Shown: positions 27,721 to 37,471, counted from the stretch's first letter. The stretch: DNA of 64,000 nt from Pedobacter soli (GCF_900101435.1 NZ_FMZH01000004.1:312615-376614); one strand, 5' to 3'. A program made the numbers and translations. The notes: generated from the sequence alone by a model not told the origin.

Positions 27721-29511
27721 TTACCAGCCAAAAATCTGTTTAAGTTTAGGGTTAAGGGTAACTTGTTGTTGTGGGATAGGACGATAATAGAATTTAGGTT
27801 CTTCAAAATTCCTGATTACACTTTCGGTTACAATGTTACCACCGCCATTACCAGCTTTAAGGTAAACAGTTGCATCGGTACCAATGGCTCCGGCGCGGTA
27901 ATAAACCAATTTTACACCCAATGAGTTTTTCTCTTTCTGATCTTCGCCCGGTACGGTAGCAGTGCGGTCGATTAAAATAATATCATCTACACCATCGCCG
28001 GTAAGGTCGTATTTACCCAAACCTGCAAAATACATCCCTTCAGGGCTTTTGGTTAATAATTTACCAGCTTTCCAACGCATCAGGTCGTCATATCTTAAGT
28101 TTTCGAAAGCAAATTCTACCCTGCGTTCGCGTCTGATTTCGAAGATTACACCGGCATTGGTTGTTACATTTGGATATTGTTGTTGCAACAAAGCATCAGG
28201 ATTGGCGTTGGCTACACCTAAATTAAGATCGGGCATACCTGCTCTTTTTCTCAATAAATTTACCGACTGATCTAAATCCGATTGCGATAAAGTGCCTAGC
28301 TCAGCAAGTGCTTCTGCATAGCTTAACAGAATTTCAGCATAACGGTACACCGGAAAATCAACCCCGTTTAAAATGTTGTTATCGGTACTGTTCACGTAAC
28401 CTTTTAGTTGATGATAACCAGTAAAGTTCTTGTTTAAACGCTGAATGTATGGCGTTGCATCAGGAACTCTTGTCCAGCCAGGGTAAACCATGGTTTGCGC
28501 CATGCGTGGATCGCGGTTTTTAAACTCTTCTACAAAACTCTTTTGGGCATAACCGGCAATATCAGTAAAACGCGAACCATCTTTCATCAGATAGGTAAGC
28601 AGCAGATCTTTGGCGGGAGCCTGCTCGTAATCGCCAAATACTACACTGTTAACATTTTGTCCCTTGCTTTTACTCAAATCGAAAATGTTGGTTAAAATTA
28701 CTTCGCTGTTTCCAGTTAAATCCTGACTTGAGAACAAAGTTGCATAATCCTGATCTGGGCGACCGGTGTTGTAAATGCTGAATTTTTTTGCGGCTATCAT
28801 TTCGCCTGCAACCCTTGCTGCAGTTTGTAGAAAGGTGTTAGCACTGCCAGCTAAGTTCAGTTCATTGTGGTATTTGCGATAGGTACCTTCATATAAAGCT
28901 GCACGGGTGTATAAGGTAGCTACCGCCCATTTGCCCAGAGTACCAACCGGCACACTTTCTCTTACATTTTTATAAGCGAAATCTAAATCGGCCATAATGC
29001 TGTCGGCTATTAGTGCACGTGGATCTCGGGGTTTGTATAGATCGTCATCACCAGGCTCTAAAGTTCCTGAGTACCAGGGTACATCCGAAAAACGTTTTAT
29101 TTTATCGAGATAGAACTCAGCACGGTAATAACGGGCAAGACCTGCATAATGGTTTTTAATGGCTGAGGTAACCTGTGCCTTTTTATAATTTTCGAGGAAA
29201 TAATTGATATTACGCAGTCGGCTCCAGCTCCAGCCTGTGGTAATGTTTTGGGCATTGGCGGTACCCAACATGATGTTTTTTACTTCAACAGCAGCGGTTG
29301 TAGCTACGTTATCGGTACTTTGATCGTTAAGATAACTATTGCGGTCGGGTTGCGATAGCAAACCATTAATGTATAGGGATAAATCTTCTTCCGTATTGAA
29401 GAAAAGATTGGGCGAAATAGAGGTTTGCGGATAACGGTCCAGCTCACCTTTTTTACAGGCCGCAAATGTACCTGCAACGCCTATTAGCAATATATATACG
29501 TACTTTTTCAT
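27721..29511 (-). CDS. SusD/RagB family nutrient-binding lipoprotein
   Basis: This 596-aa surface lipoprotein has lipobox TFAAC (Cys19). SusD proteins are helical TPR-like lids that sit on a SusC transporter and capture substrate. Typical segments are seen: YLNDQSTDNVAT, LRNINYFLENY, ARYYRAEFYLDKIKRFSDVPW (about 125-145), YRYAEILLSYAEAL and IFEIRRERRVEFAFENLRYDDLMRW near the C-terminal part. The substrate cannot be read from the sequence. Downstream phosphatases suggest phosphorylated compounds rather than plain glycans. Confidence 0.94.
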   Translation of the reverse strand: MKKYVYILLIGVAGTFAACKKGELDRYPQTSISPNLFFNTEEDLSLYINGLLSQPDRNSYLNDQSTDNVATTAAVEVKNIMLGTANAQNITTGWSWSRLRNINYFLENYKKAQVTSAIKNHYAGLARYYRAEFYLDKIKRFSDVPWYSGTLEPGDDDLYKPRDPRALIADSIMADLDFAYKNVRESVPVGTLGKWAVATLYTRAALYEGTYRKYHNELNLAGSANTFLQTAARVAGEMIAAKKFSIYNTGRPDQDYATLFSSQDLTGNSEVILTNIFDLSKSKGQNVNSVVFGDYEQAPAKDLLLTYLMKDGSRFTDIAGYAQKSFVEEFKNRDPRMAQTMVYPGWTRVPDATPYIQRLNKNFTGYHQLKGYVNSTDNNILNGVDFPVYRYAEILLSYAEALAELGTLSQSDLDQSVNLLRKRAGMPDLNLGVANANPDALLQQQYPNVTTNAGVIFEIRRERRVEFAFENLRYDDLMRWKAGKLLTKSPEGMYFAGLGKYDLTGDGVDDIILIDRTATVPGEDQKEKNSLGVKLVYYRAGAIGTDATVYLKAGNGGGNIVTESVIRNFEEPKFYYRPIPQQQVTLNPKLKQIFGW

Positions 29512-29546
29512 TTAGTTGTTTTTGAATGTGGTGAATCTTTATCGGA

Positions 29547-32500
29547 TTAGAAATCAAGGTTTAAACCCACAGCGTATCTGCGTTGGTAAGGGTAGGCCCA
29601 GGCCGATGGACCCTGGTTAACGGCTTCAGGATCGATAAATTTCTTGATCGCCGAAAACTCATAAAGGTTATCAGCTGTAACAAATAAGCGTAAGCGGTTA
29701 ATGCTTACCTTTTTAGTCCATTTGGCAGGGAAGGTGTAACCCAATGATACGTTTTTGATTCTTAAATAAGCACCATTTAACAGGTATTTGGTTTGTGGAA
29801 TATCCAATCCGGCGCCATAGTTGGCATCAGCTAACCACGATTGTAGTACCGGATATTGCGAGTCGGTATTGGCATCGGCAAGGCCTGCTGCAATATACGA
29901 TGCCGAATGTTTGGCACGTTGCTCTGGCGAATCTGCTGTAGCACGGTAAAAATCGAGGTTCCATGGGTATACGTTTGCATAAGGCTGTTGGTAAGGTCCC
30001 CAGAACAGGTAGTGGTGGGGATAGAAGTCTCTTTTTAATACCCCTTGCAGGAATATCGAAAGATCGAAACCGTTCCAGTCCATATTCAGGTTGGCTCCTA
30101 TGGTATAACGGTCAGTACTGTTACCAATAATTTTTAAATCTTTCGGATCGTTGGCACTTAAACCGCGCTCAATTTTTTTATTACCATCCTGATCTACGTA
30201 TTTAGGCCAGCCTTCTACAATAGATAACGCTCCCCATGGAATAATAGCAGATTGATCTAAAGCGGCAATTTCTGCTTTACTGCGGAAAACTCCATCGTTC
30301 TCTAATCCCCAGATCTCGCCAATATCCTGTCCTTCGCGGTAGTTTGAAAACAGGTTCTGGTCGTTTTTAAATTTGGTAATCCTGCTCTTAGAATCGGCAA
30401 GGAATACTTTGGTTTCGAAGTTGAACGGCTTATCGGCAACGGTAAACTTATCTCTGTATGATACAGAAAGTTCCCATCCTTTAGTGCGTAAATCGGCAGC
30501 ATTTTGTCTGGGTACTCCTGTACCTAACACACCAGGTAATTCTTGACCCGCCGTTAACATTCCTTTCGTATCACGGATGTAGTAATCGAAGGTGAAAGAA
30601 AGTTTATCGTTTAACAAACCAATATCAGTACCCATGTTTAAGGTCGATACCCTTTCCCAGGTGTAGGTTTGTGGATCAACGTTTAAGCCCGGCGCTCCGG
30701 TAATAATCTGGTTTTGGCCTGCACCACCAATCAGGTAGCCCGAAGTACCCGTAGCCAACGACTGGATATAACCAAAATCGCCTACGTTCTGGTTACCCAA
30801 ATCGCCATAAGAAGCACGTAGTTTAAACGTATTAAAGGCTGGTGCCAATGGTTTAAAGAACTCTTCGGCACTCGCTATCCAGGCTGCAGAAGCTGATGGG
30901 AAGAATCCCCAGCGTCTTTCAACCGGGAAACGCGATGAACCATCGTACCGGCCTGTGGCTTCTAAAATATACCTGTTTTTGTAGGTATAGTTTAAACGGC
31001 TAAATGCACTGTTGGTAGCATAAGCTGAGTAACCGCCTGTTGCAGTAGCTGCGCCACTGGTAAGCGAAAGGTAAGGTGTTGAAGAAGAAATCAACACTTG
31101 TTTTGATGCGTTTACAGTCGAGTAATTATAATCTTCGCTGTTAAAACCTACCATGGCGCTAAAAAAGTGATCGCCAATTGTTTTTTTATAGGTAGTGTAT
31201 AAGTTAAAGGCATTATTGTACAAGTAGCCATTTCCCTCGCTTACAGAACCTGTTCCCCCTTCTTCGCGAATATCGTTAGGACCATAACCGATTTTATATT
31301 TTTTAGCATCGGCATGGCTTTTCCAAAGTTCTCTTTTAAAAGATGCATCGGCATTTACCTGTAAGTCGCCATTTAAGAACAAAGCGGTTGCAGTGGTGAT
31401 GTTCTGGAAACCAAACATATTTTGCAGACTGTTTCCGCCATCTACCAATTTCGCAGCCAGTTTACCGGCAGCTGTATTGGCCCAGGTACCATCCGGGTTT
31501 TTAGCCACATCGGTTGGCATCAGGTAATAAAGATCGGTAATGCTTGAGTTTGGTAATGCCCTTTTAGTTTCGTAAATGTTCAGGTTGTTATCTACTTTAA
31601 GCCACGAAATGGGAGAGAAACCTACTTTCGATCTTAAGCCATAGCGATCCCAGTAATCGGCTGTTAACTTATTCAATCCGTTATCTTTAGCGTAATCGGC
31701 AGATAAATAATAGGTTAGGGGCTTGTTGTTAACTGTAGCTCCGCCAGAAAAGGTTAAAGTATGGCTTTTCGATAAACTGGCATCGTTAAAGAAATAGTTA
31801 TACCAGTCGTTACTCCCCATATAAGCCCATTTGGTTGGGTCTTTCGGGTCCAATCTGGTATCGGCTATAGACGGATTATCCGATCTTTCTTTGGCCCAGC
31901 GGTAATACTCATCAGAATAGTTTACGTAATCCCAGGGGGTATTATCCGTTGCCGTTTCCAATACCCGGGAAAAAATGTAAGGGTCAGTCACTGGTTTTGG
32001 TAATAAAGTAGGTTTGGCCCACGACAGGTAAGTATTGTAACTGATTACATTATTACCTGCAGCGCCTTGTTTGGTGGTGATTAAAATTACACCAAAAGCT
32101 GCCCTTGCACCATAAATGGCAGATGAAGCTGCATCGCGTAGCACAGTAAATGAAGTAATATCAGAGGGAGTTAAGCGCAGCATATCATCATTGCTTGTAG
32201 CCGGAATACCATCAATTACAATTAAAGGAGAACCACCATTAATGGAAGTATAGCCCCTGATATTGATGTTAGGTAAAGCACCTGGCGATCCACCGGCATA
32301 GGTAATGTTCAGGCCCGGGCTAATCCCTTGTAAACCTTGCAGCACATTGGTTACCGGTCGCGATTCAAGTTGCTTGCCCGAAATCTGATCGATGGCACCT
32401 GCAATGTTGATTTTTTTCTTGGTACCAAAACCAACAACTACTACTTCATCCAGGTTGGCATAATCAGGCATCAGGGCTACATCTATTTTAGTTTGCCCGT

Positions 32501-32756
32501 TTAGTGTAATTTCCTGTTGCTTGTAACCAATATAAGTGAAAATTAAAACGGCATTGGCCTTAAGGTCGTTAATGGTATATGCACCATTGACATTGGTTGC
32601 CAGGTGCAGATTGGTTCCCTTTACCGAAACGTTTACGGCAGGGAGGGTTTCTTTAGTCTTTGCATCAGAGACTACCCCTTTTACGGTAATTCCCTGGGCA
32701 AAGGCGCCTGCGGATAAAATCAGCAGCGCAAAAATCCATAATAGTTTTCTTTTCAT
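29547..32756 (-). CDS. SusC/RagA family TonB-linked outer-membrane transporter
   Basis: This 1069-aa precursor has a signal peptide (about 1-20, ending GAFAQ), a CarboxypepD-reg-like domain (about 22-95), a TonB-box-like segment LDEVVVVGFGTKKK (about 103-116), the plug (about 118-225 with INIRGYTSINGGSPLIVIDG), and a large beta-barrel ending with a terminal Phe (GLNLDF). It imports a substrate captured by the SusD partner 35 bp downstream, using TonB energy. It is first of the four-gene operon. No nearby ECF sigma/anti-sigma pair is seen; the closest regulator, a divergent TetR, is an unproven candidate. Confidence 0.95.
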   Translation of the reverse strand: MKRKLLWIFALLILSAGAFAQGITVKGVVSDAKTKETLPAVNVSVKGTNLHLATNVNGAYTINDLKANAVLIFTYIGYKQQEITLNGQTKIDVALMPDYANLDEVVVVGFGTKKKINIAGAIDQISGKQLESRPVTNVLQGLQGISPGLNITYAGGSPGALPNINIRGYTSINGGSPLIVIDGIPATSNDDMLRLTPSDITSFTVLRDAASSAIYGARAAFGVILITTKQGAAGNNVISYNTYLSWAKPTLLPKPVTDPYIFSRVLETATDNTPWDYVNYSDEYYRWAKERSDNPSIADTRLDPKDPTKWAYMGSNDWYNYFFNDASLSKSHTLTFSGGATVNNKPLTYYLSADYAKDNGLNKLTADYWDRYGLRSKVGFSPISWLKVDNNLNIYETKRALPNSSITDLYYLMPTDVAKNPDGTWANTAAGKLAAKLVDGGNSLQNMFGFQNITTATALFLNGDLQVNADASFKRELWKSHADAKKYKIGYGPNDIREEGGTGSVSEGNGYLYNNAFNLYTTYKKTIGDHFFSAMVGFNSEDYNYSTVNASKQVLISSSTPYLSLTSGAATATGGYSAYATNSAFSRLNYTYKNRYILEATGRYDGSSRFPVERRWGFFPSASAAWIASAEEFFKPLAPAFNTFKLRASYGDLGNQNVGDFGYIQSLATGTSGYLIGGAGQNQIITGAPGLNVDPQTYTWERVSTLNMGTDIGLLNDKLSFTFDYYIRDTKGMLTAGQELPGVLGTGVPRQNAADLRTKGWELSVSYRDKFTVADKPFNFETKVFLADSKSRITKFKNDQNLFSNYREGQDIGEIWGLENDGVFRSKAEIAALDQSAIIPWGALSIVEGWPKYVDQDGNKKIERGLSANDPKDLKIIGNSTDRYTIGANLNMDWNGFDLSIFLQGVLKRDFYPHHYLFWGPYQQPYANVYPWNLDFYRATADSPEQRAKHSASYIAAGLADANTDSQYPVLQSWLADANYGAGLDIPQTKYLLNGAYLRIKNVSLGYTFPAKWTKKVSINRLRLFVTADNLYEFSAIKKFIDPEAVNQGPSAWAYPYQRRYAVGLNLDF

Positions 32757-32894
32757 TTTGTTTGATAATGGTTTGGTTTAAATGTGATAGTTGCTTTTTG
32801 GCGGCCGCTAAATTGAACATATCATATTAAGGTTAAGTTAAATCTAAATTAATATATTGATTGAACATTCATTTAATTTATATCAAAAAATAAT

Positions 32895-32925
32895 TTTGCG
32901 AATGCTGCTACATTTGGTTAGTTTG
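32895..32925 (+). promoter_or_regulatory. Bacteroidota-type promoter for the TetR gene
   Basis: TTTG (32895-32898) and TTAGTTTG (32918-32925) are separated by 19 bp, the usual -33/-7 spacing. The expected transcript start is about 15 bp before ATG 32947. Confidence 0.55.
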
Positions 32926-32946
32926 CGCCATTAAATTAACAGCACT

Positions 32947-33543
32947 ATGGGAAGGAAAAGCCTAAAAGAGACAAGGCAACTGGAAATTATTAAAGTTTTT
33001 TATCAGGTAGCCAAAAAGGAAGGTTACGAAAACACCTCAATCGCTAAAATTGCCAAGGTGATGGATATTAACCCAAGTTTAATTATCCATTATTTTAAAA
33101 CTAAAGAGGACCTCAGTTATACTTTAATTGATTACATATTGGAGCGGTATTTACTCATTTATGCAATTAAAGATAAAGGAGAACCCGGACTTGAAGATCT
33201 TCAGAAAACAGTAGAAATGCTATTCTCTAAAAAATGGAATTTGCTTTTTGACGATGGCTTGTTCTATACTTTTTATGCGCTGGCTTTCAGGGAGAAAAAG
33301 ATCAAAGCGAAATATAAACTGATATTGGATTCGTTGCGTAAAGGATTGGCCGAAATGATCGAAGTATGTAACGCAAAGGGCGTTACTTCAATTAAAGATC
33401 CGCAAACTACTGCCGATCTGATTTTTGTATTGGTAGATGGTGCGTATTTCTACCTTTCGTTAGAAAGTGATAAGAAAGCCTATACCGAGCGACTCGACTA
33501 TTACAAGCAAAAGGCTTATCAGATTTTGGGCATAAGCAGTTAA
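32947..33543 (+). CDS. TetR/AcrR family transcriptional regulator
   Basis: This 198-aa regulator has an N-terminal TetR helix-turn-helix (about 10-57; GYENTSIAKIAKVMDINPSLIIHYF) and a variable helical ligand domain. It is divergent from the susC gene across 190 bp, so it could control that operon, but TetR control of SusCD operons is not the norm. Its stop codon overlaps that of the next gene on the opposite strand through a shared TTAA. Confidence 0.88.
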   Translation: MGRKSLKETRQLEIIKVFYQVAKKEGYENTSIAKIAKVMDINPSLIIHYFKTKEDLSYTLIDYILERYLLIYAIKDKGEPGLEDLQKTVEMLFSKKWNLLFDDGLFYTFYALAFREKKIKAKYKLILDSLRKGLAEMIEVCNAKGVTSIKDPQTTADLIFVLVDGAYFYLSLESDKKAYTERLDYYKQKAYQILGISS

Positions 33544-33824
33544 GCCGCTTTAGTACGTTTTCGGCTGGTTAACTGCCTGCCAAGTGCGTAAATACCAATG
33601 CTCATCCACAAGAGGTTGGCTGCTGCATTAGGCAAATCGCTGGTATCAAGCGCAGTCATGGCCAGGCATAAACCACCTACAACATTAAACAACTGAAAGG
33701 TCCACGATTCTGCTTTGATAACTTTTAAACTCAGTAAAAGGTAGCCTAAAGTACAAAGCAGTACACCCAGCCAGCCTATGCAGGTCATGATTAATTTTGT
33801 CATATCAATAAAAATTGTGGCCAA
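33540..33824 (-). CDS. CBU_0592-like small membrane protein
   Basis: This 94-aa protein has three hydrophobic segments (about 13-33, 42-58 and 66-82) and a basic tail RQLTSRKRTKAA. The pattern GWLGVLLCTLGYLLLSLKVI, then FQLFNVVGGLCLAMTAL, then NLLWMSIGIYAL resembles the CBU_0592 family of three-helix membrane proteins of unknown function. M8 is an alternative start. It overlaps the TetR stop by 4 bp in convergent orientation. Confidence 0.75.
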   Translation of the reverse strand: MATIFIDMTKLIMTCIGWLGVLLCTLGYLLLSLKVIKAESWTFQLFNVVGGLCLAMTALDTSDLPNAAANLLWMSIGIYALGRQLTSRKRTKAA

Positions 33825-33933
33825 TATAACAAATTACTGTTAGCACAACAGGTTAATGCTGATACATAATTTAGGATTACTGTTTGCAGATTAAATCGCA
33901 GTATTTTTAAAAAATCATCTTCCGTTATTTTTT

Positions 33934-33966
33934 GCCCGATACAGAACAAAACGTTCGATATCGGGC
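33934..33966 (+). terminator. Orphan hairpin with flanking T/A tracts
   Basis: GCCCGATACAGAAC (33934-33947) pairs with 33953-33966 except for two central positions, around the loop AAAAC, and is followed by TTTTTT at 33968-33973. It looks like an intrinsic terminator on the plus strand, yet no plus-strand gene lies just upstream: the nearest is the TetR gene ending 390 bp earlier across a convergent gene. It may insulate the efflux operon or end a short RNA. Confidence 0.55.
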
Positions 33967-34012
33967 ATTTTTTGTTTTCTTTAAAAATGTAACTATCAGT
34001 ATTTAAGTGTTT

Positions 34013-34020
34013 TAACTTTG
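34013..34020 (+). promoter_or_regulatory. Candidate -7 box for the efflux operon
   Basis: TAACTTTG matches TAnnTTTG and lies 37 bp before ATG 34058. No clear -33 is visible. Confidence 0.45.
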
Positions 34021-34057
34021 GTATTCTGCTTGTAATGGATGTGCTAAAAATATTTAA

Positions 34058-35305
34058 ATGGACACACTCATTGCCGAAGACGTTTTAGCAAAAAAGAAGA
34101 AAAAAAAATACATCATTGCTGGTGTCATCCTGCTGGTAATTATTGCGGGTATCTGGTGGGTTAGATTTTATTTCAAGCCGGTGTTAACCCTGGCAGATAT
34201 TACCACAGCAAAGGTAGAGGTAGGGATAATTGAAAATACCATCAACGCAACAGGAGAGGTGCTGCCCGAATTTGAAGAAGTTTTAACCAGCCCGATCAAT
34301 GCATCGATTAAAAATGTTTTGCTGGATGCCGGCAACAAGGTTACCAGGGGCCAGTCGATTTTAACACTCGATAAATCCGTTAGCCAAACTGATTATGATA
34401 AGCTTCAGTTCCAGATGGAATCGAAACAAAACGAGATCAGTAAACTCAAACTCGATTTGGAGAAGAGTTTTTTTGATATCAAATCCAATAACAGTATTAA
34501 ACAATTGCGCATCAGTAACCTTACCGACGCGGTATCATCGGCCAAAAGGTTGCTTAAAGCCGGTGGTGGTACCAAAGAAGATGTAGAACGTGCCGAATTG
34601 GAGCTGAAGGTAGCTGAACTCGAAAAACTCCAGCTCGAGAACGAAATTAAAAGCAAGCAGCAAACCATGAAAATCGAGATCAGGGAAGCCGAAATTGCCC
34701 TGGCCATTCAACGGAATGATCTTGATGCCCTGAAACGCCGGCTCGATCTGGCCGATTTGATTGCTACCCGGCCCGGCGTAATTACCTGGGTTAATAAAAA
34801 TATCGGTTCGGCGGTGCACGAAGGTGATGCACTGGTGCGCATTGCCGATTTAAGTGGCTTTAAAGTGGCAGGTAGCATGTCTGATAATTTGCTGGATAAG
34901 ATTCACAACAACATGACAGCCATTATCAGGGTGAGCGATACGCAGTTGCGCGGATCCATCGTCAATATTTCGCCTGCGGTAAACAATGCAATTGTTTCGT
35001 TCGATATTCAGTTGAACCAGAAAGATAGCAAGGTGTTAAGGCCAAACCAAAAAGTAGACGTTTTTCTGGTTACCGCTACGCGTAACGGTGTTTTGCGGGT
35101 GGCTAATGGTCCGGCGTTTAATGGTAGCAACCAGCAAGAGGTTTTTGTGCTTAAAAATGGCATTGCCGAACGCCGGAGCGTAAAAACAGGCCTGAGCAAT
35201 TTCGATTATGTAGAAGTTTTAAGCGGCTTAAAAGCTGGCGATGAAATCATTACTTCGGATATGGGCGATTATAAAAATGTGAAAACGGTAACCATTAGCA
35301 ACTAA
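34058..35305 (+). CDS. Efflux periplasmic adaptor (membrane fusion protein)
   Basis: This 415-aa MacA/HlyD-like adaptor bridges an inner-membrane ABC transporter and a TolC channel. It has a single N-terminal membrane anchor (about 18-38, after KKKKK), a split lipoyl-like domain (INASIKNVLLDAGNKVTRGQ at about 79-98 and TRPGVITWVNKNIGSAVHEGD at about 233-253), a long coiled-coil hairpin between them (about 110-225), then beta-barrel and membrane-proximal domains. TolC starts 3 bp after the stop. First gene of a seven-gene co-oriented unit. Confidence 0.9.
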   Translation: MDTLIAEDVLAKKKKKKYIIAGVILLVIIAGIWWVRFYFKPVLTLADITTAKVEVGIIENTINATGEVLPEFEEVLTSPINASIKNVLLDAGNKVTRGQSILTLDKSVSQTDYDKLQFQMESKQNEISKLKLDLEKSFFDIKSNNSIKQLRISNLTDAVSSAKRLLKAGGGTKEDVERAELELKVAELEKLQLENEIKSKQQTMKIEIREAEIALAIQRNDLDALKRRLDLADLIATRPGVITWVNKNIGSAVHEGDALVRIADLSGFKVAGSMSDNLLDKIHNNMTAIIRVSDTQLRGSIVNISPAVNNAIVSFDIQLNQKDSKVLRPNQKVDVFLVTATRNGVLRVANGPAFNGSNQQEVFVLKNGIAERRSVKTGLSNFDYVEVLSGLKAGDEIITSDMGDYKNVKTVTISN

Positions 35306-35308
35306 GTT

Positions 35309-36769
35309 ATGGCAAAGAAATTTTTAATGATGCCTTTGTTGTGGTGGATCGGTTTCGGGGTTTTTGCCAATCCGAAAAACGATACATTGAGACTTACCTT
35401 GCCGCAGGTGGTAGAAATGGCTAAAGCCAATTCAATTGCTGCAAAACAGGCCATTACCGTTAAAGAAACCAGGTATTGGGAATGGCGTACCTTCAAGTCT
35501 AATTACCAGCCTCAGCTGGCTTTATCAGGTGTATTGCCGGGTTATACCAAAACCTATACCCAGGTACAACAGCCCAACGGAACCATTCTTTTTCAACCGG
35601 TACATTATGATAATTCTTCGCTGACTTTAGATTTCAGCCAGAGTATTGCCGCAACAGGCGGAACCATTTATGGCACTACACAATTGCAGCGTTTCAGTGA
35701 TTTCGATCGTAAAAATGTGCTTTATAACGGTATTCCATACGGTTTGGGCTACACTCAGCCTTTGCTGCAGTTCAATGCCTTAAAATGGGACAAAAAAATC
35801 GAGCCTCTAAAATTTAACGAAAGCAAGCAGGTTTTTATCGAAACGCAGGAGAAAATATCGGTTACGGTAACCGAATACTTTTTCGATTTGCTGCTGGCTC
35901 AGGTTAACCTCGATATTGCCGACCTGAATTATGCCAATACGCAAAGAATTTTAACCATTGCCGATACCAAATTTGAACTGGGTAAAATCTCCAAAAATGA
36001 AATCCTGCAGTTGCAGTTAGAAGTTTTAAATGCGCAAAAAGCAGTAGGTACAGCCAAACGCGATGTAGAAATTGCTACGCTGAATTTAAGAAGTTACACC
36101 GGTATAGAAGGCGATGACCGAATTAAACTGGATATGCCCACAGTGGTGACCCAAATGAGTGTAGCTACCGAAAAGGTGCTAAACGAGGCTTACGAAAACC
36201 GCTCGGATGCCATTGGCTTTGTGCGCAGACTTGCCGAAGCCCGGCGTGATGTAGCCAAGGCTAAAGGCGAAAATGGGTTAAAGGCCACTTTGCGGGCAAA
36301 TCTGGGTTATTCAAATGCAGCAACCAATGCTTTCGATGTTTATCGCTCACCTAAGAACCAGCAATCGGTAGAACTGCAGCTTTCTATCCCGGTAATGGAT
36401 TGGGGCAGGTCTAAATCGCGCACTAAGACTGCCCAGGCCAACGAACAGTTTACCATTTACGCAGTAGAGCAGGATAAGCAGACTTTTAAACAACAAATTG
36501 TCACCCAGGTTACGCTTTTTAACATGATGAAAGAGCAAATACAATTAACTGATAAGGCCGAAAAAATTGCGGCAGAAAAGTACAAAATAGCGAGCGAACG
36601 TTATGTGTTGGGCAATTTAAGCATTACTGATCTTAGCATTGCCTTTCAGGAAAATGATCGCGCCAAACGCGATTATGTTTCTTCGCTACGCGATTTCTGG
36701 GCCGCCTATTATCAATTACGCTATTTATCCCTTTACGACTTTGAAAAAAATAAAAAAATCACCTATTAA
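35309..36769 (+). CDS. TolC family outer-membrane channel
   Basis: This 486-aa outer-membrane efflux protein has a signal peptide (about 1-20, ending FGVFAN). It has the two OEP repeats rich in long helices (for example LNYANTQRILTIADTKFELG and LLFNMMKEQIQLT-like helices), with KISKNEILQLQLEVLNAQ and LGNLSITDLSIAFQENDRAK as the paired entrance motifs. It provides the exit duct for the adjacent ABC pump. A 27-bp gap leads to the ATPase gene. Confidence 0.92.
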   Translation: MAKKFLMMPLLWWIGFGVFANPKNDTLRLTLPQVVEMAKANSIAAKQAITVKETRYWEWRTFKSNYQPQLALSGVLPGYTKTYTQVQQPNGTILFQPVHYDNSSLTLDFSQSIAATGGTIYGTTQLQRFSDFDRKNVLYNGIPYGLGYTQPLLQFNALKWDKKIEPLKFNESKQVFIETQEKISVTVTEYFFDLLLAQVNLDIADLNYANTQRILTIADTKFELGKISKNEILQLQLEVLNAQKAVGTAKRDVEIATLNLRSYTGIEGDDRIKLDMPTVVTQMSVATEKVLNEAYENRSDAIGFVRRLAEARRDVAKAKGENGLKATLRANLGYSNAATNAFDVYRSPKNQQSVELQLSIPVMDWGRSKSRTKTAQANEQFTIYAVEQDKQTFKQQIVTQVTLFNMMKEQIQLTDKAEKIAAEKYKIASERYVLGNLSITDLSIAFQENDRAKRDYVSSLRDFWAAYYQLRYLSLYDFEKNKKITY

Positions 36770-36796
36770 ATAATATTTATAACCTTACCTTAAATT

Positions 36797-37462
36797 ATGA
36801 TACGCTTACAGAACATTAAAAAAGTTTACCGGACCGATACTGTAGAAACGCTGGCCATTAACGGCATCAACCTCGATATTGCCAAAGGCGAATTTCTATC
36901 CATTATGGGCCCCTCTGGCTGTGGTAAAAGTACCTTGCTCAATATCATGGGCCTGCTTGATGAGCCTTCAAAAGGCAATATACAGATCGATAGTCAGGAT
37001 ATCAGTAGCTATTCCGATCAGAAACTCGCTAAATTCCGTAACGAAAAGCTGGGTTTCATTTTTCAAAGCTACCACCTCATTAACGATTTGCAGGTGCTTG
37101 ATAATGTAGAATTGCCTTTGCTGTACCGCAACTCATCAGCTAAAGAACGCAAAAGACTGGCGACTGAAGCTTTAGAAAAAGTTGGGTTAAGCAACCGTTT
37201 AAAACATTTTCCTACGCAACTTTCGGGTGGTCAGCGGCAACGTGTAGCCATTGCCAGGGCCATTGTGGGCAATCCGCAAATTATTCTGGCCGATGAGCCT
37301 ACCGGTAACCTGGATAGTGCAATGGGTAATGAAATTATGGATATCCTCATTAATCTGAATAAGAACGAAGGTACAACCATTGTGATGGTTACACACGATG
37401 AAAATATGGCGCATAAAACACACCGCTTGGTTAGACTTTTCGATGGTTCTCAGGTTCAATAA
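36797..37462 (+). CDS. ABC transporter ATPase (MacB/LolD type)
   Basis: This 221-aa ATPase energises the pump. Walker A is GPSGCGKST (38-46), the signature is LSGGQRQRVAIARA (142-155), and Walker B is IILADEPTGNLD (162-173). Length and motifs fit the LolD/MacB/FtsE group that works with FtsX-like permeases. Two separate permease genes follow, 9 bp and then 18 bp apart, so the transporter is built from separate polypeptides. Confidence 0.95.
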   Translation: MIRLQNIKKVYRTDTVETLAINGINLDIAKGEFLSIMGPSGCGKSTLLNIMGLLDEPSKGNIQIDSQDISSYSDQKLAKFRNEKLGFIFQSYHLINDLQVLDNVELPLLYRNSSAKERKRLATEALEKVGLSNRLKHFPTQLSGGQRQRVAIARAIVGNPQIILADEPTGNLDSAMGNEIMDILINLNKNEGTTIVMVTHDENMAHKTHRLVRLFDGSQVQ

Positions 37463-37471
37463 AATACAGCT

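Noticed and set aside
34019..34034. Sigma-54 promoter before the efflux operon (TGGTAT-N5-TTGTA)
   Set aside because: Spacing fits, but the near-invariant GC of the -12 element is GT and the -24 element lacks C. A TAnnTTTG box overlaps it. Not strong enough to call.
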